NCBI GenBank assembly: GCA_017305535.1
Contig: JAFKKN010000002.1
Location: 62,001-126,000, forward strand
Length of the DNA stretch: 64,000 nucleotides
Direction: 5' to 3'
Source of the DNA: Hyphomicrobiales bacterium
GTDB lineage: Bacteria; Pseudomonadota; Alphaproteobacteria; Rhizobiales; Xanthobacteraceae
The position numbers and the translations under genes were made by a program. Below the pieces are notes generated by a model. It was given only the letters and a program-made list of their open reading frames with translations. It had not been told where the DNA came from and ran no database searches. Positions 1 through 8,630 of this stretch are shown here, in pieces (within the stretch, counting starts at the first letter, position 1; each line of letters starts with the position of its first letter).

Positions 1-654
1 ATCGCGCCGCTGGCGAAGATCTGCGATCTCGCCGAACGCTATGGCGCGATGACCTATGTGGACGAAGTCCACGCGGTCGGCATGTATGGCCCGCGTGGCG
101 GCGGAATTGCCGAGCGCGACGGCGTCATGCATCGCATCGACGTGCTGGAAGGCACGCTGGCGAAAGCCTTCGGCTGCCTCGGCGGCTACATCACCGCGAA
201 AGCGGAAATCATCGACGCGGTGCGCTCCTACGCGCCGGGCTTCATTTTCACCACCTCGCTGCCTCCCGCGGTCTGCGCGGCAGCAACGGCGGCGATCCGA
301 CACCTGAAATCGTCAAGCTGGGAGCGTGAGCGTCATCAGGAACGCGCCGCACGGACCAAAGCGATTCTCAACGCGGCCGGTCTGCCGGTGATGTCGAGCA
401 CGACGCATATCGTGCCGTTGTTCGTCGGCAATCCCGAACGCTGCAAACAGGCCTGCGACCTCCTGCTTAAAGACCACGGCATCTATATCCAGCCGATCAA
501 CTATCCCACCGTCGCCAAGGGCACCGAGCGGCTGCGCATCACGCCGTCGCCGTATCACGACGATGTTCTGATCGATCAACTCGCCGAGGCGCTCGTTCAG
601 GTTTGGCAGCAACTCGATCTGCCGCTGCACGCGGCGCCGTTGGCGGCTGAATAA
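1..654 (+). CDS. hemA: 5-aminolevulinate synthase, C-terminal part (gene enters from the left)
   Basis: Pyridoxal-phosphate enzyme that condenses glycine and succinyl-CoA to 5-aminolevulinate, the first step of heme and bacteriochlorophyll synthesis in alphaproteobacteria (C4 pathway). Frame 1 is open from the first base, so the N-terminal half lies outside the window. Visible landmarks are the Asp-Glu-Val-His stretch ([10 protein letters not shown]) that contacts the cofactor, the PLP lysine segment (EGTLAKAFG), and the C-terminal small domain ending in [10 protein letters not shown] methionine codon at 49 is internal, not a start. A GCCCGGG hairpin follows at 705-723. Function is confident from the family motifs. 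Confidence 0.95.
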   Translation: MAPLAKICDLAERYGAMTYVDEVHAVGMYGPRGGGIAERDGVMHRIDVLEGTLAKAFGCLGGYITAKAEIIDAVRSYAPGFIFTTSLPPAVCAAATAAIRHLKSSSWERERHQERAARTKAILNAAGLPVMSSTTHIVPLFVGNPERCKQACDLLLKDHGIYIQPINYPTVAKGTERLRITPSPYHDDVLIDQLAEALVQVWQQLDLPLHAAPLAAE

Positions 655-704
655 GCCGGCTACTCATTTCGCTGGATCGCGATGCATTCAACTCGATCCG
701 TGAC

Positions 705-723
705 GCCCGGGCGTGTCCCGGGC
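705..723. terminator. GC hairpin downstream of hemA
   Basis: GCCCGGG (705-711), loop CGTGT, CCCGGGC (717-723), with TGAC before and ATGG after. It lies between the convergent ends of hemA and the FixJ-like regulator. There is no T tract, and the motif resembles half of the family 1 palindromic repeat found elsewhere in the window, so it may be a repeat remnant rather than a true terminator. Confidence 0.35.
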
Positions 724-760
724 ATGGTGATCGTGTCGCTTCAGCCTCAGTTCAGCCGCT

Positions 761-1423
761 CTAAGCCGGCGCAGCCGATAGCAGCGCGGTCGGGCGCTTG
801 CTGGTTTCTTCCGACATGACGATACGCATCAGGTCGGCGGCGTTTTTCGCGCCGAGCTTGTCCATGATCCGCGCACGGTGAACCTCCACAGTGCGCGGGC
901 TGATTCCCAACCGCCGGCCGGCTTCCTTGTTCGAGGCGCCTTGCGCCACCTGCTGCAAGACGTCGCGCTCGCGTCCGGTGAGCCGATGCCGACCGGCAAA
1001 ATCCGCCAGTCCCTGGATATGCTCTTCCCTGGTTCGACGATAGGCCGTGACCGCTTCGCGCACCCGATCGGCCATCGCACTCGCCGCGAACGGCTTTTGC
1101 AGGAAATCGGTCGCGCCGAACTTCATCGCTGCCACAGCAGTCGCGATATCGCCCTGCCCGGACATCACCACCACAGGCGGCGGGGTTCGCTCGGCGGCCA
1201 GTTCACGCAGCACCTGCAAGCCGGATTCATCCGGCAGATTGACGTCCAGAACGACGCAAGCCGGTGCCCGCTGGCGAAAAGCCTCCAGGAACGATCCGGC
1301 GTCGCCGAAGGCGCGCGGGGCAAACCCCTCGATCCGCAACAGCAAACTCAAGGCATCGCGCACCGAGGGATCATCGTCGACAATGAAAACAACAGCGGCA
1401 TCGACCTGAAGCTGAGCGGCCAT
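761..1423 (-). CDS. FixJ/NarL-type two-component response regulator
   Basis: DNA-binding response regulator of 220 residues. An N-terminal receiver domain (about 10-125) has the acidic pocket IVDDD, the phospho-acceptor Asp60 (CVVLD), a switch Ser in VVMSGQG and the Lys in FLQKPF. A C-terminal LuxR/FixJ helix-turn-helix follows (about 148-201, LTGRERDVL through SPRTVEVHRARIMDKL). The start has GGAAGG about 5 bases upstream. It is divergent from the large hybrid kinase gene at 1609, which suggests they work together. The target genes are not visible; regulation of carbon use with the kinase is an inference. Confidence 0.85.
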   Translation of the reverse strand: MAAQLQVDAAVVFIVDDDPSVRDALSLLLRIEGFAPRAFGDAGSFLEAFRQRAPACVVLDVNLPDESGLQVLRELAAERTPPPVVVMSGQGDIATAVAAMKFGATDFLQKPFAASAMADRVREAVTAYRRTREEHIQGLADFAGRHRLTGRERDVLQQVAQGASNKEAGRRLGISPRTVEVHRARIMDKLGAKNAADLMRIVMSEETSKRPTALLSAAPA

Positions 1424-1466
1424 CGCAACCTTCCGGATAGAATTGCACGACTTACTACAACTTATA

Positions 1467-1497
1467 CGTGTGTAACCTGATTCGTCCGCATTGACAA
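1467..1497 (-). promoter_or_regulatory. possible sigma-70 promoter for the FixJ-like regulator
   Basis: On the minus strand TTGTCA (1497-1492), then a 17-base spacer and TACACA as a weak -10. It lies in the 185-base divergent region between the regulator and the hybrid kinase gene. The -10 match is poor, so this is only a candidate. Confidence 0.25.
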
Positions 1498-1608
1498 TTG
1501 CAATGCGACGCGGTGCGCCCTACGCGGAATGGCGCTACAATTCGCGGTCACCCGCCCGCAGTGAGCGCGGGACAGAGGGAGAATTCGGTTGGCGGTAGGG
1601 CAAGCGTG

Positions 1609-4600
1609 ATGCTGCACGATTGGGGCGTGATCGCCGCCGCGTTCTGCTATATCGGTTTTCTGTTTCTGGTCGCTTATTATGGCGACCGGCCATCGCGACG
1701 GCGACGGCGCAGCGGCGCCGGCCTGATCTACCCGCTATCGCTCGCGATCTACTGTACGTCATGGACGTTCTTCGGATCGGTCGGCTTCGCGACCCGCAAC
1801 AGCTTCGATTTTCTGGCGATCTATATCGGTCCGATCATCCTGATCGCATTCTGCACGCCGTTGTTGCGGCGAGTGATCGAACTGGCGAAATCGCAGAACA
1901 TCACTTCCACCGCCGATTTCATCGCAGCGCGTTACGGCAAGAGCCAGGCGGTGGCGGCGACCGTCGCCATCATCGCCATCATCGGTTCGGTTCCTTACAT
2001 CGCCTTGCAACTGAAGGCCGTCGGCTCGTCGCTCGAAACCATCATGGGCGAGGACCACGCCATCACCAGCGTGCCGATCGTCGGCGACATCGCGCTGATC
2101 GTGATGCTGGCGATGGCGGCATTCGCGGTTCTGTTCGGCACTCGGCAATCCGACGCCACCGAACACCAGCATGGCCTGATGCTGGCGGTCGCGACCGAAT
2201 CCATCGTCAAACTGGTCGCCTTCATCGCCGCAGGCGCCTTCGTTACATTCTGGATGTTCGGTCCGATCGAACTGTTCGAGCGCGCGATGAAGACGCCGGA
2301 AGCCGTCCGCGCCATGAGCTATACATCCTCGGTCGGCAACTTCCTGACGATGGTGCTGTTGTCATTCTTCGCCATCATGTTCCTGCCGCGCCAGTTTCAC
2401 GTCAGCGTGGTCGAGAACTCCAATCTCGAGGAAGTCGAACGCGCGCGCTGGCTATTCCCGCTCTATCTCGTCGCAATCAACCTGTTCGTCATCCCGATCG
2501 CACTGGCCGGCCTGGTGTCGTTCCCGTTCGGCCTGGTCGACAGCGATATGTTCGTGCTGGCGCTGCCAGTCGAGGGCAAGGCACCGCTGCTCGCGATTAT
2601 CGTCTTCATCGGCGGACTATCGGCCGCGACCGCCATGGTGATCGTGGAATGCGTCGCACTGGCGATCATGGTGTCGAACGATCTGCTCATCCCGCTGATC
2701 CTCCCGCGCAATCCGCATATCGCCAATAAAGACTTCGGCCGACTCGTGCTGAAGATCCGCCGTGTCGCGATCTTCGCCATCATGATCATGGCGTATCTCT
2801 ACTTCCGCGCACTGGGCAGCGCCCAACTGGCGGCGATCGGCTTGTTGTCATTCGCGGCCATCGCGCAACTGGCGCCGTCGTTCCTCGGTGGCCTGATCTG
2901 GCGACGCGGAACGGCGCGCGGCGCCATGGGCGGCATGCTGGTGGGCTTCGCGGTGTGGACCTACACGCTGTTCCTGCCAAGTTTTATCGATGGCAGCACG
3001 GTCGGCATGCTGTTCATCCAGCACGGTCCCTTCGGCATCGAGGCGCTGCGGCCGCAAGCGCTGTTCGGTGCCGATCTGCCACCGCTGATGCACGGCGTGT
3101 TGTGGAGCCTGTCGCTCAACGTTCTGGCCTACGTGGCGTTCTCGCTGATGCGCCAGCCATCCTCGATTGAGCGGCTGCAAGCCGACCTGTTCGTACCGAG
3201 CGAACTTGCGCCGATGGCGCCGACCTTTCGTCGCTGGCGCAGCACCGTCACGGTGCAGGACATTCACGGCACAGTGGCACAATATCTCGGGCCCGAACGC
3301 GCGCGCCAGTCGTTCGAGTCCTTCGCCGCCAGCCGCCGCATCAATCTCGAACCGTCGGCACCGGCCGAATTCGAACTCCTGCAACATGCCGAGCATCTGA
3401 TCGCCTCGTCGATCGGCGCGGCATCGTCCCGGCTGGTGCTGTCGCTGCTGTTGCGCAAGCGCACGCTCTCCGCCAAGGCCGCGCTGAAGCTGCTCGACGA
3501 TTCCCACGCTGCGCTTCACTTCAACCGCGAAATCCTCCAGACCGCGCTCAACCATGTGCGACAAGGCATCGCGGTGTTCGACCCGGACCTGCAACTGATC
3601 TGCTCCAATCATCAGTTCGGCGAAATACTGGGCCTGCCATCGCACATCGTCCAGATCGGCATTCCCTTGCGGGAGATTCTGGACTTCCTTGGCGCAACCA
3701 GCACCGCCCCGTCCGATCGCCAGACTTTCACCGAAGTGCGACTGGCGACCTGGACCAAGGAAGGCCAGCCATATCTCGAACGCCTGCCAAACCGGCAGAT
3801 GGTGATCGAGGTGCGCGCGAACCACATGCCGGACGCCGGGCTGGTGATTACCTTCTCCGACGTCACACCAAGTTTCGAGGCCGCCGAGGCACTGGAACGC
3901 GCCAATGCCTCGCTGGAGCGTCGGGTCCGCGCGCGCACGGAGGAATTGACGCGGCTCAATTCCGAACTGGCGCAGGCGAAGAGCGTCGCGGAAGACGCCA
4001 ACCTGTCGAAGACGCGATTTCTCGCGGCGGCCAGCCACGATATTCTGCAACCGCTCAACGCCGCGCGTCTCTACGTCACTAGCCTCGTCGAGCGCCAAAG
4101 CGGCGGCGAGGACGCGCGACTGGTGGAAAACATCGATGACTCGCTGGAAGCCATCGAGGAAATCCTCGGCGCGCTGTTGGACATTTCCCGGCTCGATGCC
4201 GGCGCGATGACGCCGTCGATCGGCAGCTTCCGGATCGGCGACCTGATGCGTTCGCTCGAGATCGAGTTCACGCCGATCGCGCGCGCCAAGGGCATCGACC
4301 TGACATTCGTGTCGTGCTCGCTGCCAGTGGAGTCGGATCGCCTGATGCTGCGGCGACTACTGCAAAACCTGATTTCCAATGCGATCAAATATACACTGCA
4401 GGGCCGCGTGCTGGTTGGTTGCCGGCGGCGCGGGCAGTCGCTGCAAATCGTCATTCATGACACCGGCGTCGGCGTGCCGGCGGTCAAGCGCAGCGAGATC
4501 TTCAAGGAGTTTCATCGCCTCGAGCAGGGGGCGCGGATCGCGCGCGGGCTCGGCCTCGGGCTGTCGATCGTCGAACGTCTGGCGCGGATGCTCAATCATG

Positions 4601-5112
4601 GCATCGCGCTCGATGCCAACAGCGCCGGCGGCACCGTATTCTCGGTCACCGTGCCGATCGCCAAGGCCGTGACGACGCATACACCAGTGGTCACCAGCAG
4701 CACGCCGGTAGCGCGGAGTTCGATGAGCGGCGCGCTGATCGTCTGCATCGAAAACGATCTCGCCATTCTCGACGGCATGAAAACCCTGCTCACGGCATGG
4801 GATGCAGACGTGCTGGTCGCCGCCGATCCGGACACCGCGATCGAGGCGATCGCCTCGCGTGGCGACAAGATCACCGGCCTCCTAGTCGACTATCATCTCG
4901 ACCGCGGCAACGGCATCGCCGCCATCCGCGAGATCCGCCGCAGGTTCGGCCGCAACATCCCGGCGATCCTGATCACCGCCGACCGCAGCCCGCATGTCCG
5001 CACCGCTGCATCTCAGGAGAAAATCGCGGTTCTCAACAAACCGGTGAAGCCCGCATCGCTCCGAGCATTGCTCGGACAATGGCGGACGCAGCAGATGGCA
5101 GCCGCGGAGTAG
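1609..5112 (+). CDS. SSF transporter-hybrid histidine kinase with receiver domain (CrbS/MxtR-like)
   Basis: Membrane sensor kinase of about 1167 residues. The first ~520 residues form a sodium:solute symporter (SSF, PutP-like) module with many hydrophobic helices. A PAS-like segment with a short coiled coil (EALERANASLERRVRARTEEL) follows. Then comes a HisKA domain with phospho-acceptor His810 (AASHDILQPLN), an HATPase domain (N box NLISNAIKYT, G1 DTGVGV, G2 GLGLGLSIV) and a C-terminal receiver with Asp1094 (LLVDYHLD). The ATG at 1609 is preferred because it starts right before the first membrane helix; the frame is open back to a TTG at 1498 but that stretch has no domain. Known relatives (CrbS, MxtR) pair with LuxR-type regulators and control acetate/acetyl-CoA synthetase. 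The neighbouring regulator at 5238 fits this. Confidence 0.88.
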   Translation: MLHDWGVIAAAFCYIGFLFLVAYYGDRPSRRRRRSGAGLIYPLSLAIYCTSWTFFGSVGFATRNSFDFLAIYIGPIILIAFCTPLLRRVIELAKSQNITSTADFIAARYGKSQAVAATVAIIAIIGSVPYIALQLKAVGSSLETIMGEDHAITSVPIVGDIALIVMLAMAAFAVLFGTRQSDATEHQHGLMLAVATESIVKLVAFIAAGAFVTFWMFGPIELFERAMKTPEAVRAMSYTSSVGNFLTMVLLSFFAIMFLPRQFHVSVVENSNLEEVERARWLFPLYLVAINLFVIPIALAGLVSFPFGLVDSDMFVLALPVEGKAPLLAIIVFIGGLSAATAMVIVECVALAIMVSNDLLIPLILPRNPHIANKDFGRLVLKIRRVAIFAIMIMAYLYFRALGSAQLAAIGLLSFAAIAQLAPSFLGGLIWRRGTARGAMGGMLVGFAVWTYTLFLPSFIDGSTVGMLFIQHGPFGIEALRPQALFGADLPPLMHGVLWSLSLNVLAYVAFSLMRQPSSIERLQADLFVPSELAPMAPTFRRWRSTVTVQDIHGTVAQYLGPERARQSFESFAASRRINLEPSAPAEFELLQHAEHLIASSIGAASSRLVLSLLLRKRTLSAKAALKLLDDSHAALHFNREILQTALNHVRQGIAVFDPDLQLICSNHQFGEILGLPSHIVQIGIPLREILDFLGATSTAPSDRQTFTEVRLATWTKEGQPYLERLPNRQMVIEVRANHMPDAGLVITFSDVTPSFEAAEALERANASLERRVRARTEELTRLNSELAQAKSVAEDANLSKTRFLAAASHDILQPLNAARLYVTSLVERQSGGEDARLVENIDDSLEAIEEILGALLDISRLDAGAMTPSIGSFRIGDLMRSLEIEFTPIARAKGIDLTFVSCSLPVESDRLMLRRLLQNLISNAIKYTLQGRVLVGCRRRGQSLQIVIHDTGVGVPAVKRSEIFKEFHRLEQGARIARGLGLGLSIVERLARMLNHGIALDANSAGGTVFSVTVPIAKAVTTHTPVVTSSTPVARSSMSGALIVCIENDLAILDGMKTLLTAWDADVLVAADPDTAIEAIASRGDKITGLLVDYHLDRGNGIAAIREIRRRFGRNIPAILITADRSPHVRTAASQEKIAVLNKPVKPASLRALLGQWRTQQMAAAE

Positions 5113-5182
5113 CCGCGAACGGCGGCCGAAGCCGCGCGAGAACAGGATGGATCGGGATGGAAGCGCTCGCCGGGCTTACTGG

Positions 5183-5204
5183 ATCGTCCGCCTTCGCGGA
5201 CGAT
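5183..5204. terminator. hairpin between the convergent kinase and regulator genes
   Basis: ATCGTCCGC (5183-5191), loop CTTC, GCGGACGAT (5196-5204): a perfect 9-bp stem. It lies between the stop of the hybrid kinase (5112) and the stop of the converging regulator (5238). There is no clear T run, so it may be a bidirectional transcript end or a dispersed repeat. Confidence 0.4.
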
Positions 5205-5237
5205 GACACGCCTCGTTTCCGCTCATCGGAAATGGCG

Positions 5238-5915
5238 TCAGCGCGACGCCGCGTCGCCTTGGCGCCACTGCCCGCCGGAAATTTTCGCGGCGGCGATCAC
5301 CGCCTGGGTGCGGCTTTCGACGCCGAGCTTTTGCAGGATGGCCGAAACGTGCGCCTTGATGGTCGCTTCCGAGACGCCGAGCTCATAGGCGATCTGCTTG
5401 TTGAGCAGACCTTCCGAAAGCATCATCAGCACCCGCACCTGCTGTGGTGTCAGCGTGACCAACCGGTCGCGCAGCCGCGTCATCTCGGGATCGGCGGCCG
5501 CCGCCAGATCGATATCCGGCGGAATCCAGACATCGCCGGCCATCACCTTCACCAGCGCGTCGCGCAACGTCTCGACGCCGAACCGCTTCGGAATGAACCC
5601 CGACGCGCCGAACTCCAGCGAGCCCCTGATGGTCGCGAGATCGTCGCTCGCCGACACGATCACCACCGGAATTGCGGGATACTGGGCGCGAAGATAGATC
5701 AACCCGGAAAACCCGCTGATGCCCGGCATCGACAGGTCGAGCAGCACCATGTCGACCTCGGAATCGTTACCGAGCAGCGCTGTCAACTCGTCAAACGATC
5801 CCGCCTCATCGATCCGCACTGACGCGACCACGCTTGCGACCGCTTGTCGCAGCGCATCGCGAAACATCGGATGATCGTCGGCGATGACGAGATGGGTGTC
5901 GGCAGTTGCGTTCAT
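5238..5915 (-). CDS. LuxR/NarL-family response regulator (CrbR/ErdR-like)
   Basis: 225-residue response regulator. The receiver domain has IADDHPMFRDAL near the N-terminus, phospho-acceptor Asp60 (VLLDLSMPG), Ser in VSASDD and Lys in FIPKRF. The LuxR HTH (about 153-208) reads LTPQQVRVLMMLSEGLLNKQIAYELGVSEATIKAHVSAILQKLGV. It converges with the SSF-hybrid kinase at 1609. CrbS/CrbR and MxtR/ErdR pairs have the same architecture and control acetyl-CoA synthetase and acetate use, so a role in that response is likely by analogy. The presence of two regulators around one kinase is noted as a finding. Confidence 0.85.
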   Translation of the reverse strand: MNATADTHLVIADDHPMFRDALRQAVASVVASVRIDEAGSFDELTALLGNDSEVDMVLLDLSMPGISGFSGLIYLRAQYPAIPVVIVSASDDLATIRGSLEFGASGFIPKRFGVETLRDALVKVMAGDVWIPPDIDLAAAADPEMTRLRDRLVTLTPQQVRVLMMLSEGLLNKQIAYELGVSEATIKAHVSAILQKLGVESRTQAVIAAAKISGGQWRQGDAASR

Positions 5916-6118
5916 TCAGATCATGGTCAATCGGTTGCGGCTGGCTTGCGGATGAGACGCGCAAGCGGATCATTGGCCGATACTCGCCCGGATCGATGAC
6001 TTCATGCAAGCGGCCTGTTCCATTTCGATGCAAGGGAGTTAACGCACGCTGGGCGCCGTCACCTCCATCTCCACCGAAAACATCCGTGGAAGTCGGTATT
6101 ATTGCATGCGCGCTTCGT

Positions 6119-6547
6119 TCAACGGCGTTTGCCGATGATCTGCAATACAACCTCGCGCCGATGCGGCCGGCGGCGATGCTCGATCAGATAAATCGCCTGC
6201 CAGGTCCCGAGCGTCAGTCGCGCATCCAGCACTGGAACCTGAAGCGACACCGCCGTCAGCATGGTGCGGATATGCGCAGGCATATCGTCAGGACCTTCGG
6301 CGTCATGGGTCCAACCGCCATCTTCGGGTGCCAGCCGATCCAGCGCGGTGGCGAGATCGACCTGCACCGACGGATCGGCGTTTTCCTGAATCGTCAGCGA
6401 TGCCGAGGTGTGGCGGCAGAACAGCGTCAGCAGACCCTCGCCGACTCCGGCCCGATCGACAAAGGCTTGCGCCTCGGAGGTCAAATCGACGAACCCCTGC
6501 CCGCGCGTCAGCACTGTCAACACGGAGGAAGTCAGCACATCCATCAT
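6119..6547 (-). CDS. YjbQ family protein (UPF0047)
   Basis: 142-residue single-domain protein of the YjbQ/UPF0047 family. The conserved blocks are all present: HTSASLTIQENADPSV, HDAEGPDDMPAHIR and LGTWQAIYLIEHR. Members have been linked to thiamin phosphate synthase side activity, but the physiological role is unsettled. The ATG at 6547 is chosen because the family is about 135-140 residues and the conserved sequence begins right after it; the frame is open further to 6664 but that extension overlaps the next gene. Confidence 0.85.
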   Translation of the reverse strand: MMDVLTSSVLTVLTRGQGFVDLTSEAQAFVDRAGVGEGLLTLFCRHTSASLTIQENADPSVQVDLATALDRLAPEDGGWTHDAEGPDDMPAHIRTMLTAVSLQVPVLDARLTLGTWQAIYLIEHRRRPHRREVVLQIIGKRR

Positions 6548-6593
6548 TGCCTGTCCGGAATGGGGACCATAACGCCCGCGCGATCCGCGCCAG

Positions 6594-7202
6594 TCATATC
6601 TGGCCGGAGACATCTTTCTGCACGCGATCCGCCATTTCGACGAGGCGGCGCCACGCGCGTTCAAGGAAGCTTATCGCTCGGTCGATGTCGCGGTCACTCG
6701 GCAAGGCAAGTTCGAGCTTGCGCTCCGTGTCAGCGGGCTTTTCGGCATTCCTGGATGAATCCTTGGGCGAATCTTTTCGCAAGGAATCGGTCTTCGGCAG
6801 CGCATCTTCGATTTTTCCCGTCGACGAATCACGCTGTGCCAATTGCGCGCGCAGCGCGGCGTTATCCTTCTGCAGCCGCCCGATCTCAGTGTCGAGCGCC
6901 TCGCGCTCGTCAGGCATCGCGTAGCAGGCCCAGCCAATCCGCTTGTTGTTGCATGTCGACATCGTGCCGGTGCGGGTGTCGAGCCGCAGCACGCCATCTG
7001 CCACCGGCGCGAGCGTATAGCGGCCGTTCTCGGTGTCCGGTATCGATTGCGCATATGTTGCGCTCGACACGCCGAGCACGCTGCACAACATCGCGGACGA
7101 CAGCAACGCGCGACGGCGCCGCCGCGTGAGGCCATCGAAAGCATCACCGTGCGAAGCACAAGGAAGCCTGCCCGCGAATACCATGCACGTCCTCCGCTTC
7201 AA
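6594..7202 (-). CDS. exported hypothetical protein with coiled coil
   Basis: 202-residue protein I do not recognise by function. The N-terminus is basic, followed by a hydrophobic stretch (about 32-50) ending in SSATYAQS, which looks like a Sec signal peptide with an Ala-X-Ala-like cleavage site. The mature start has a small domain with DTRTGTMSTC and GWACYAMPDER. A heptad-rich region follows (about 98-122, EREALDTEIGRLQKDNAALRAQLAQ), then a charged Lys/Asp/Ser-rich linker and a C-terminal helix. Proteins of this layout occur in Bradyrhizobium relatives. The TRTGTMSTC segment with following Cys suggests a small disulfide or metal-binding fold; this is inference. Confidence 0.7.
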   Translation of the reverse strand: MKRRTCMVFAGRLPCASHGDAFDGLTRRRRRALLSSAMLCSVLGVSSATYAQSIPDTENGRYTLAPVADGVLRLDTRTGTMSTCNNKRIGWACYAMPDEREALDTEIGRLQKDNAALRAQLAQRDSSTGKIEDALPKTDSLRKDSPKDSSRNAEKPADTERKLELALPSDRDIDRAISFLERAWRRLVEMADRVQKDVSGQI

Positions 7203-7211
7203 TAATCCTTG

Positions 7212-7835
7212 TCAGGGCTTCGGCCGATACGGTGCGCGCCCGCTCTTCAACGCATCCGCCAGCAATTCGATCCGGTCCTGCCCCCAGAACACCTCGCCGT
7301 CGAGCACGTAGGCAGGCGAGCCGAACACATCGGCGGTCAGAGCGTCCTGCCGGTTCTGTTCATAAGCCGCACTCACCGCGTCGCCGGCCGATTGCTCCAC
7401 CAATTCGGCACCCGGCAACCCGGCTTCGTCCGCCAATCGACGCACCACATCCGCATCTGCAAGGTTGAGCTGGTCTTCCCAGACCGCGGCATAAACCCGG
7501 CGCAAAAAACCATCCGGATCATGGCCGGCGGCCGCGGCCGCGATCACCACGCCGTCCGCCAGTCGTGCATTGAACGGCCAGTGCTTGGGTTGCAGATGAA
7601 AATTCAAGCCGCGCTTGTCACGCCAGCGTTGCAGTTCGACCATCCTGTAACGCTGCCGCACCGGGTGGCGCTTCATCAAGGGCAGGCCACCGGTCTCCGA
7701 AAACAGGTCGAGCAGCACCACCGGCTTGTGATTTACCTTGAGATCATAGGCACTTACCAGATCACGGAAGACCTTGTGCCCGATATAGGCCCAAGGCGAC
7801 TGGAATGAGAAATAGTAATCGATCGAACGTGACAT
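7212..7835 (-). CDS. 2-hydroxychromene-2-carboxylate isomerase family protein (DsbA/kappa-GST fold)
   Basis: 207-residue thioredoxin-fold protein of the HCCA isomerase / kappa glutathione transferase family. Seen: an N-terminal FSFQSPWAYIG with the Ser used for glutathione binding, the cis-Pro loop VFGSPAYV near residue 178, and the C-terminal FWGQDRIELL signature. It probably uses glutathione as cofactor on an aromatic or xenobiotic substrate; the actual substrate cannot be read. ATG at 7835 is chosen because family members begin directly before this first beta strand; an upstream ATG at 7919 would add 28 Cys-rich residues with no family support. Confidence 0.82.
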   Translation of the reverse strand: MSRSIDYYFSFQSPWAYIGHKVFRDLVSAYDLKVNHKPVVLLDLFSETGGLPLMKRHPVRQRYRMVELQRWRDKRGLNFHLQPKHWPFNARLADGVVIAAAAAGHDPDGFLRRVYAAVWEDQLNLADADVVRRLADEAGLPGAELVEQSAGDAVSAAYEQNRQDALTADVFGSPAYVLDGEVFWGQDRIELLADALKSGRAPYRPKP

Positions 7836-8027
7836 GCTTGCTCCGGCAAAACGCGGCGCCGCGCCGCGTTCGCATCCCAACAGAGCCGTTGACACGGAAC
7901 AAGAGGACATTCCGCACAACTCAACTGCAACACCGTCGGCACTTCGCTGCGGCCATCTCGCACATCAACTTGGATGCGATCAAATAAACTCCAATGAATC
8001 AACAGTATAACCGACTTTTCGGCAATC

Positions 8028-8056
8028 TTGACTTGGTGCGACGCCGTCAGTATGGT
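8028..8056 (+). promoter_or_regulatory. probable sigma-70 promoter of the atp F0 operon
   Basis: TTGACT at 8028-8033, 17-base spacer, TATGGT at 8051-8056. It lies 86 bases upstream of the atpI start in the 306-base gap between the divergent HCCA isomerase-like gene and atpI. No other feature is evident in that gap. Confidence 0.5.
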
Positions 8057-8141
8057 CCGCGCGGATTTTAAGGCTTGCGGGGCGCGTTTTTCCTTCATTT
8101 TGACCACCTTTCGGGTGTCGACAGCCAGGTGAATGACGATC

Positions 8142-8552
8142 ATGGCGAACGGCACACATGACGGCGGATCAGACCATGACGGAGCACCCGGCAAACCGCT
8201 CTCTGACGATGCTGCGCTTTCCGCAAGACTTGGACGTCTGGACCAACGGTTATCCTCGCTGAAGGACACCCGTAAATCCAAGGCGGACACCGACGAACGG
8301 CAGGAGCAGGACGCATCGGCACGGGCTTCGGCGCTGGCTCGCGGGTTTCGTTTATCATCCGAGCTGGTCGCGGGGGTTGCTGTCGGCGCCGCCATCGGCT
8401 GGGGGTTCGACTACCTGCTATCGACCTCGCCCTGGGGTCTCATCGTGTTTTTCCTTCTTGGCTTTGCCGCCGGAGTGGTCAATCTGATGCGGGTCGCGGG
8501 GGTGGTTCCTGACGTGCAGGATCGTGTAAAGGGTCCCCCGCGGGATCAATGA
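8142..8552 (+). CDS. atpI: ATP synthase subunit I (AtpI)
   Basis: Small membrane protein of about 136 residues that assists assembly of the c-ring of F1F0 ATP synthase. The N-terminal half is hydrophilic and charged (residues 1-75). Two transmembrane helices follow: ELVAGVAVGAAIGWGFDYLL and WGLIVFFLLGFAAGVVNL. The ATG at 8142 is 9 bases after an AGGTGA sequence; an ATG at 8133 would sit only 2 bases behind it. First gene of the F0 operon, followed by atpB after a gap with two small hairpins. Confidence 0.88.
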   Translation: MANGTHDGGSDHDGAPGKPLSDDAALSARLGRLDQRLSSLKDTRKSKADTDERQEQDASARASALARGFRLSSELVAGVAVGAAIGWGFDYLLSTSPWGLIVFFLLGFAAGVVNLMRVAGVVPDVQDRVKGPPRDQ

Positions 8553-8554
8553 TT

Positions 8555-8603
8555 TTCAAGCGCCAGCAGTGCTGGTGATGTTCAAGCGCCAGCGCGGCTG
8601 GCG
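8555..8603 (+). repeat. tandem hairpin repeat in the atpI-atpB gap
   Basis: TTCAAGCGCCAGC occurs at 8555-8567 and again at 8581-8593. Each copy opens a hairpin: CCAGC-AGT-GCTGG (8563-8575) and CGCCAGC-GCG-GCTGGCG (8587-8603). This fills most of the 78 bases between the atpI stop and the atpB start. Confidence 0.7.
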
Positions 8604-8630
8604 GACGATGACGAGAGAGCGGCCGGCGAT

